Shown here: one piece after another, positions 20,931-23,040 of the stretch
Numbering within the stretch: the stretch's first letter is position 1
Layout of the letters: every line of letters starts with the position of its first letter
Source of the DNA: Oppiella nova
Taxonomy: Eukaryota > Arthropoda > Arachnida > Sarcoptiformes > Oppiidae
NCBI GenBank assembly: GCA_905397405.1
Contig: CAJPVJ010000565.1
Span: forward strand, 1-23,040
DNA: 23,040 bases
Direction of reading: 5' to 3'
Notes under the pieces: generated by a model
The model's input: only the letters and a program-made list of their open reading frames with translations
Told to the model about the DNA's origin: nothing
Databases searched by the model: none
Translations under genes and position numbers: made by a program

Positions 20931-21907
20931 ATTGTACTACTCATTGGTATTAAAATTAGAAATAAGCAATTTATAATTTTAAAAATATACAATCATTTGG
21001 TGCATATTCCCATTCAATTATTTGTGATAAATATAGTGTTCGCCAAACATAAACAAGATCATTAAACTTGAAAATTATTACTGTTTGACATGATAACATT
21101 GATAATAATCAATAATAATATTAATAATGATTTTAATTATAGAATAATGTAATTGCAATCAAGATCTAACAATTCCTATTATTATCTTATGTTTTATTTG
21201 ATAGAACTAGAATTATTCTTTGAAACAATAACTTTTTATATTAAATTATATCCTCGTTTTTGCTTAAAAAATAATTGACATCACTGATTTTGTTTTTAAT
21301 AAATCACAATAAAATTATCATGAAATTAATATTTATTAATTGAAATAATTGAATTAAAAATATAATTTACTAATGTAAAATGTTTTGTGAATACTAATGA
21401 TATATTTGAATGAATCATTTGACAATAATCAATATTTTGTTTATAAGAAAAATAAAATCAATACAATAAAAAGATAGATATTTAATACAGTACAGTCAGA
21501 TGTACTAGAAATTCTAGTCTAGAATGCATTTTATTTAAATTTATATTTCATAACTTATGTTTGAATTATTTGAATAATCTTGTTTTCTAATTTATCAATA
21601 CCATTTATTTGTCTATTAATACTAATTAATATTGTATAATATATGGGGACAACTCTACTTTCATGACTTTATTATACTAATGGACACTCAATGTAGAGTT
21701 AATAGTCAAATGAAGGCAGAGTTTGAACACATGTTTTGATTACTGTACTTGTTTTGTTCAAATATTCACAAATTGATACTATCATGTGGTGTCCAGTCTA
21801 GGTGGACATGTATTATATTTGATAGTAAAGTATATTCGTTGAAATGCAACAATTCATAATTAAATATGTTGTATTAAGTTTAGTTACTAAAAACGTAAAC
21901 TATTAGT
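20931..21907. other. Gene-free stretch between divergent units
   Basis: It separates the receptor start (minus) from the + strand exon at 21908, so it may hold promoters for both. It is AT-rich throughout with no coding frame. TAC(A/T)GTA occurs at 21486 and 21741. Confidence 0.55.
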
Positions 21908-22174
21908 ATGAGTACGAATGGGACTGCTTGTGATGATGAATGGGTTATTGACAATTGGGTCAGGGAGAAATTACAGCTCTATTTTAGGAGTATTGCTTTC
22001 AAACAGAATGTTACTTATAGTTGTGACACATTCAACAACACGACCCACACCTCACCCATGGGTGCAGTGAACGCACACAATGGTAATACACTTGTCATTG
22101 ATTACTTACCATCTGATCCGAAAAGATATGCTCAAGAAGATGATAATAATGCCACAGCAATCCTAGATGTATGA
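21908..22174 (+). CDS. Unassigned + strand exon, 88-codon ORF, probably first exon of a gene
   Basis: The ATG at 21908 has A at -3. The frame is of mixed composition, unlike its AT-rich surroundings, which supports coding. It has no signal peptide and no hydrophobic segment. It contains five N-x-S/T sequons in 88 residues (positions 4, 34, 43, 44 and 81) and Cys at 8 and 39. That could fit an extracellular N-terminus of a membrane receptor whose helices lie in later exons, but this is speculation. A plausible donor (GATGTATGA, GT at 22169) would end the exon at 22168 in phase 0, with continuation to the right, possibly outside the window. Otherwise it ends at the TGA of 22172-22174. I do not recognise the family. 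Confidence 0.45.
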   Translation: MSTNGTACDDEWVIDNWVREKLQLYFRSIAFKQNVTYSCDTFNNTTHTSPMGAVNAHNGNTLVIDYLPSDPKRYAQEDDNNATAILDV

Positions 22175-22586
22175 CCATTTCATTACTTCATTTTATTAAG
22201 TTTTGTAGTTTATAAACATAATTTATCACACATTTTGGTATACTAACGCAATTAAAAATATAACCCAGAGTCTATTCAATAATTTAATTGACATTAAAGA
22301 TTGTTTTGGTAAATTAACAAATCCAGTAATGCAACAAATTAATTGTTGATTAGATCAAACGAGATGCTAACTTCAAGTGTAGGACAGTATATCACAAACA
22401 AATACAAGATCCTTTAATTAACTTAATTTATCAAACAACAATATTTACAAAATACAGAATAGTGTAATTTACATAAAAATAAATTTACATAAACATTATA
22501 TTAATATTAAAAAATAACTTATAGATTAATAAACAAAGGGATAACAAAATTAACAATCACTTGTCTATTATACCGTATTCCCGCAC
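22175..22586. other. Gene-free stretch
   Basis: This AT-rich DNA follows the 21908 exon and probably represents intron or 3' flank. No further exon could be supported. Confidence 0.5.
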
Positions 22587-23040
22587 ATCCACCGGCATGC
22601 CGAAATAAAGTGAGGTTGATGATACTGCCGTTATACCCTGGGGTATACCGGCATGCCGTTATAAGTGAGGTGTGAAACATGTTTTGAAATTTAAATTACA
22701 ATAAACTAATATTCACAAATAAGTGTATTAAATTTTATAAATTGAATTATAAGTGAATATTATCTTATTAATATCTAAAAAGGTGGTCATTAGACTAAGA
22801 AAGTAAAAGGTTTATTCATTCTAAATGCTTTCTATTCATCGTGTCAAATAGTCTTATACTATAAAGTACACAATTATTAAACACATTTTTGTGAATTTGT
22901 GAAGATGTGAAAGAAATGATTTACTAAACAGTTGATTAGTTATTTTGATAAGCTAAATTAATTAATTTTCATTTTTTCAATAGAAATATTTTTTGAACTC
23001 AATTTATTTTGCCTCACTTTATAACGGCATGCCGGTGGAT
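22587..23040. mobile_element. Incomplete inverted-repeat element with CCGGCATGCCG motifs, running off the right edge
   Basis: ATCCACCGGCATGCCG followed by a TAAAGTGAGG-like tail at 22587-22615 recurs as the inverted copy at 23012-23040, with two differences in 29 bases. A third, direct copy of the core lies at 22646-22670. The GC-rich ends enclose about 310 bases of AT-rich DNA with no frame. A TATACCC..GGGTATA palindrome sits at 22632-22647. The look (ATAACGGCATGCCGG, TA-rich flank TATACCGTATTCCCGC) recalls pogo/Tigger-like MITEs, but the right end and its target duplication are outside the window, so the family is unproven. Confidence 0.55.

Noticed and set aside
20759-20953. + strand 64-codon frame
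   Set aside because: It is antisense to exon 1 of the chemoreceptor.

Overview
This window looks like nuclear DNA of an arthropod, most likely a mite. AT-rich DNA (about 70% A+T by eye) carries short multi-exon genes with GT-AG introns. The gene set fits: a seven-helix gustatory-type receptor, a tandem pair of DUF229 proteins and a happyhour-type MAP4K. The placement within mites is inference. I see no bacterial operons, no rRNA, no CRISPR and no retroviral or other virus-like element.

Layout, left to right. 1-1209 is mostly AT-rich, with one GC-rich island at about 1081-1200. 1210-2830 (-) is a short INPP5E-like phosphoinositide 5-phosphatase gene whose second catalytic half is missing or eroded. 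3512-6323 (-) and 7353-12231 (-) are two complete five-exon DUF229 genes of the alkaline phosphatase/sulfatase fold, with identical intron phases, so they are tandem duplicates. Intron 1 of the right-hand copy is swollen from 85 to about 2126 bp and contains a two-exon gene on the opposite strand (10838-11420, +) for a small secreted protein I cannot assign. 12232-14716 is mostly non-coding, with microsatellites, fold-back sequences and one doubtful + strand ORF region. 14717-17510 (-) is a complete MAP4K3/5-type kinase gene in only two exons. 17910-18328 is a well-preserved TA-flanked inverted-repeat element of Tc1/mariner type, with a tRNA-like Pol III cassette in its centre. 19506-20930 (-) is the receptor gene, with one frame break in a homopolymer. 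21908-22168 (+) is an unassigned exon. From 22587 to the right edge lies part of a second, GC-palindromic inverted-repeat element.

The genes do not form an obvious pathway: lipid phosphatase, extracytoplasmic phosphatase-fold proteins, Ste20 kinase and chemoreceptor look like independent neighbours. Five of the multi-exon genes share the minus strand.

The most unusual signal is dispersed: the heptamer TAC(A/T)GTA occurs about 40 times, against a rough expectation of five or six. This is the footprint known for excision of Tc1-like elements that start with CAG at a TA target, and such an element sits in this window.
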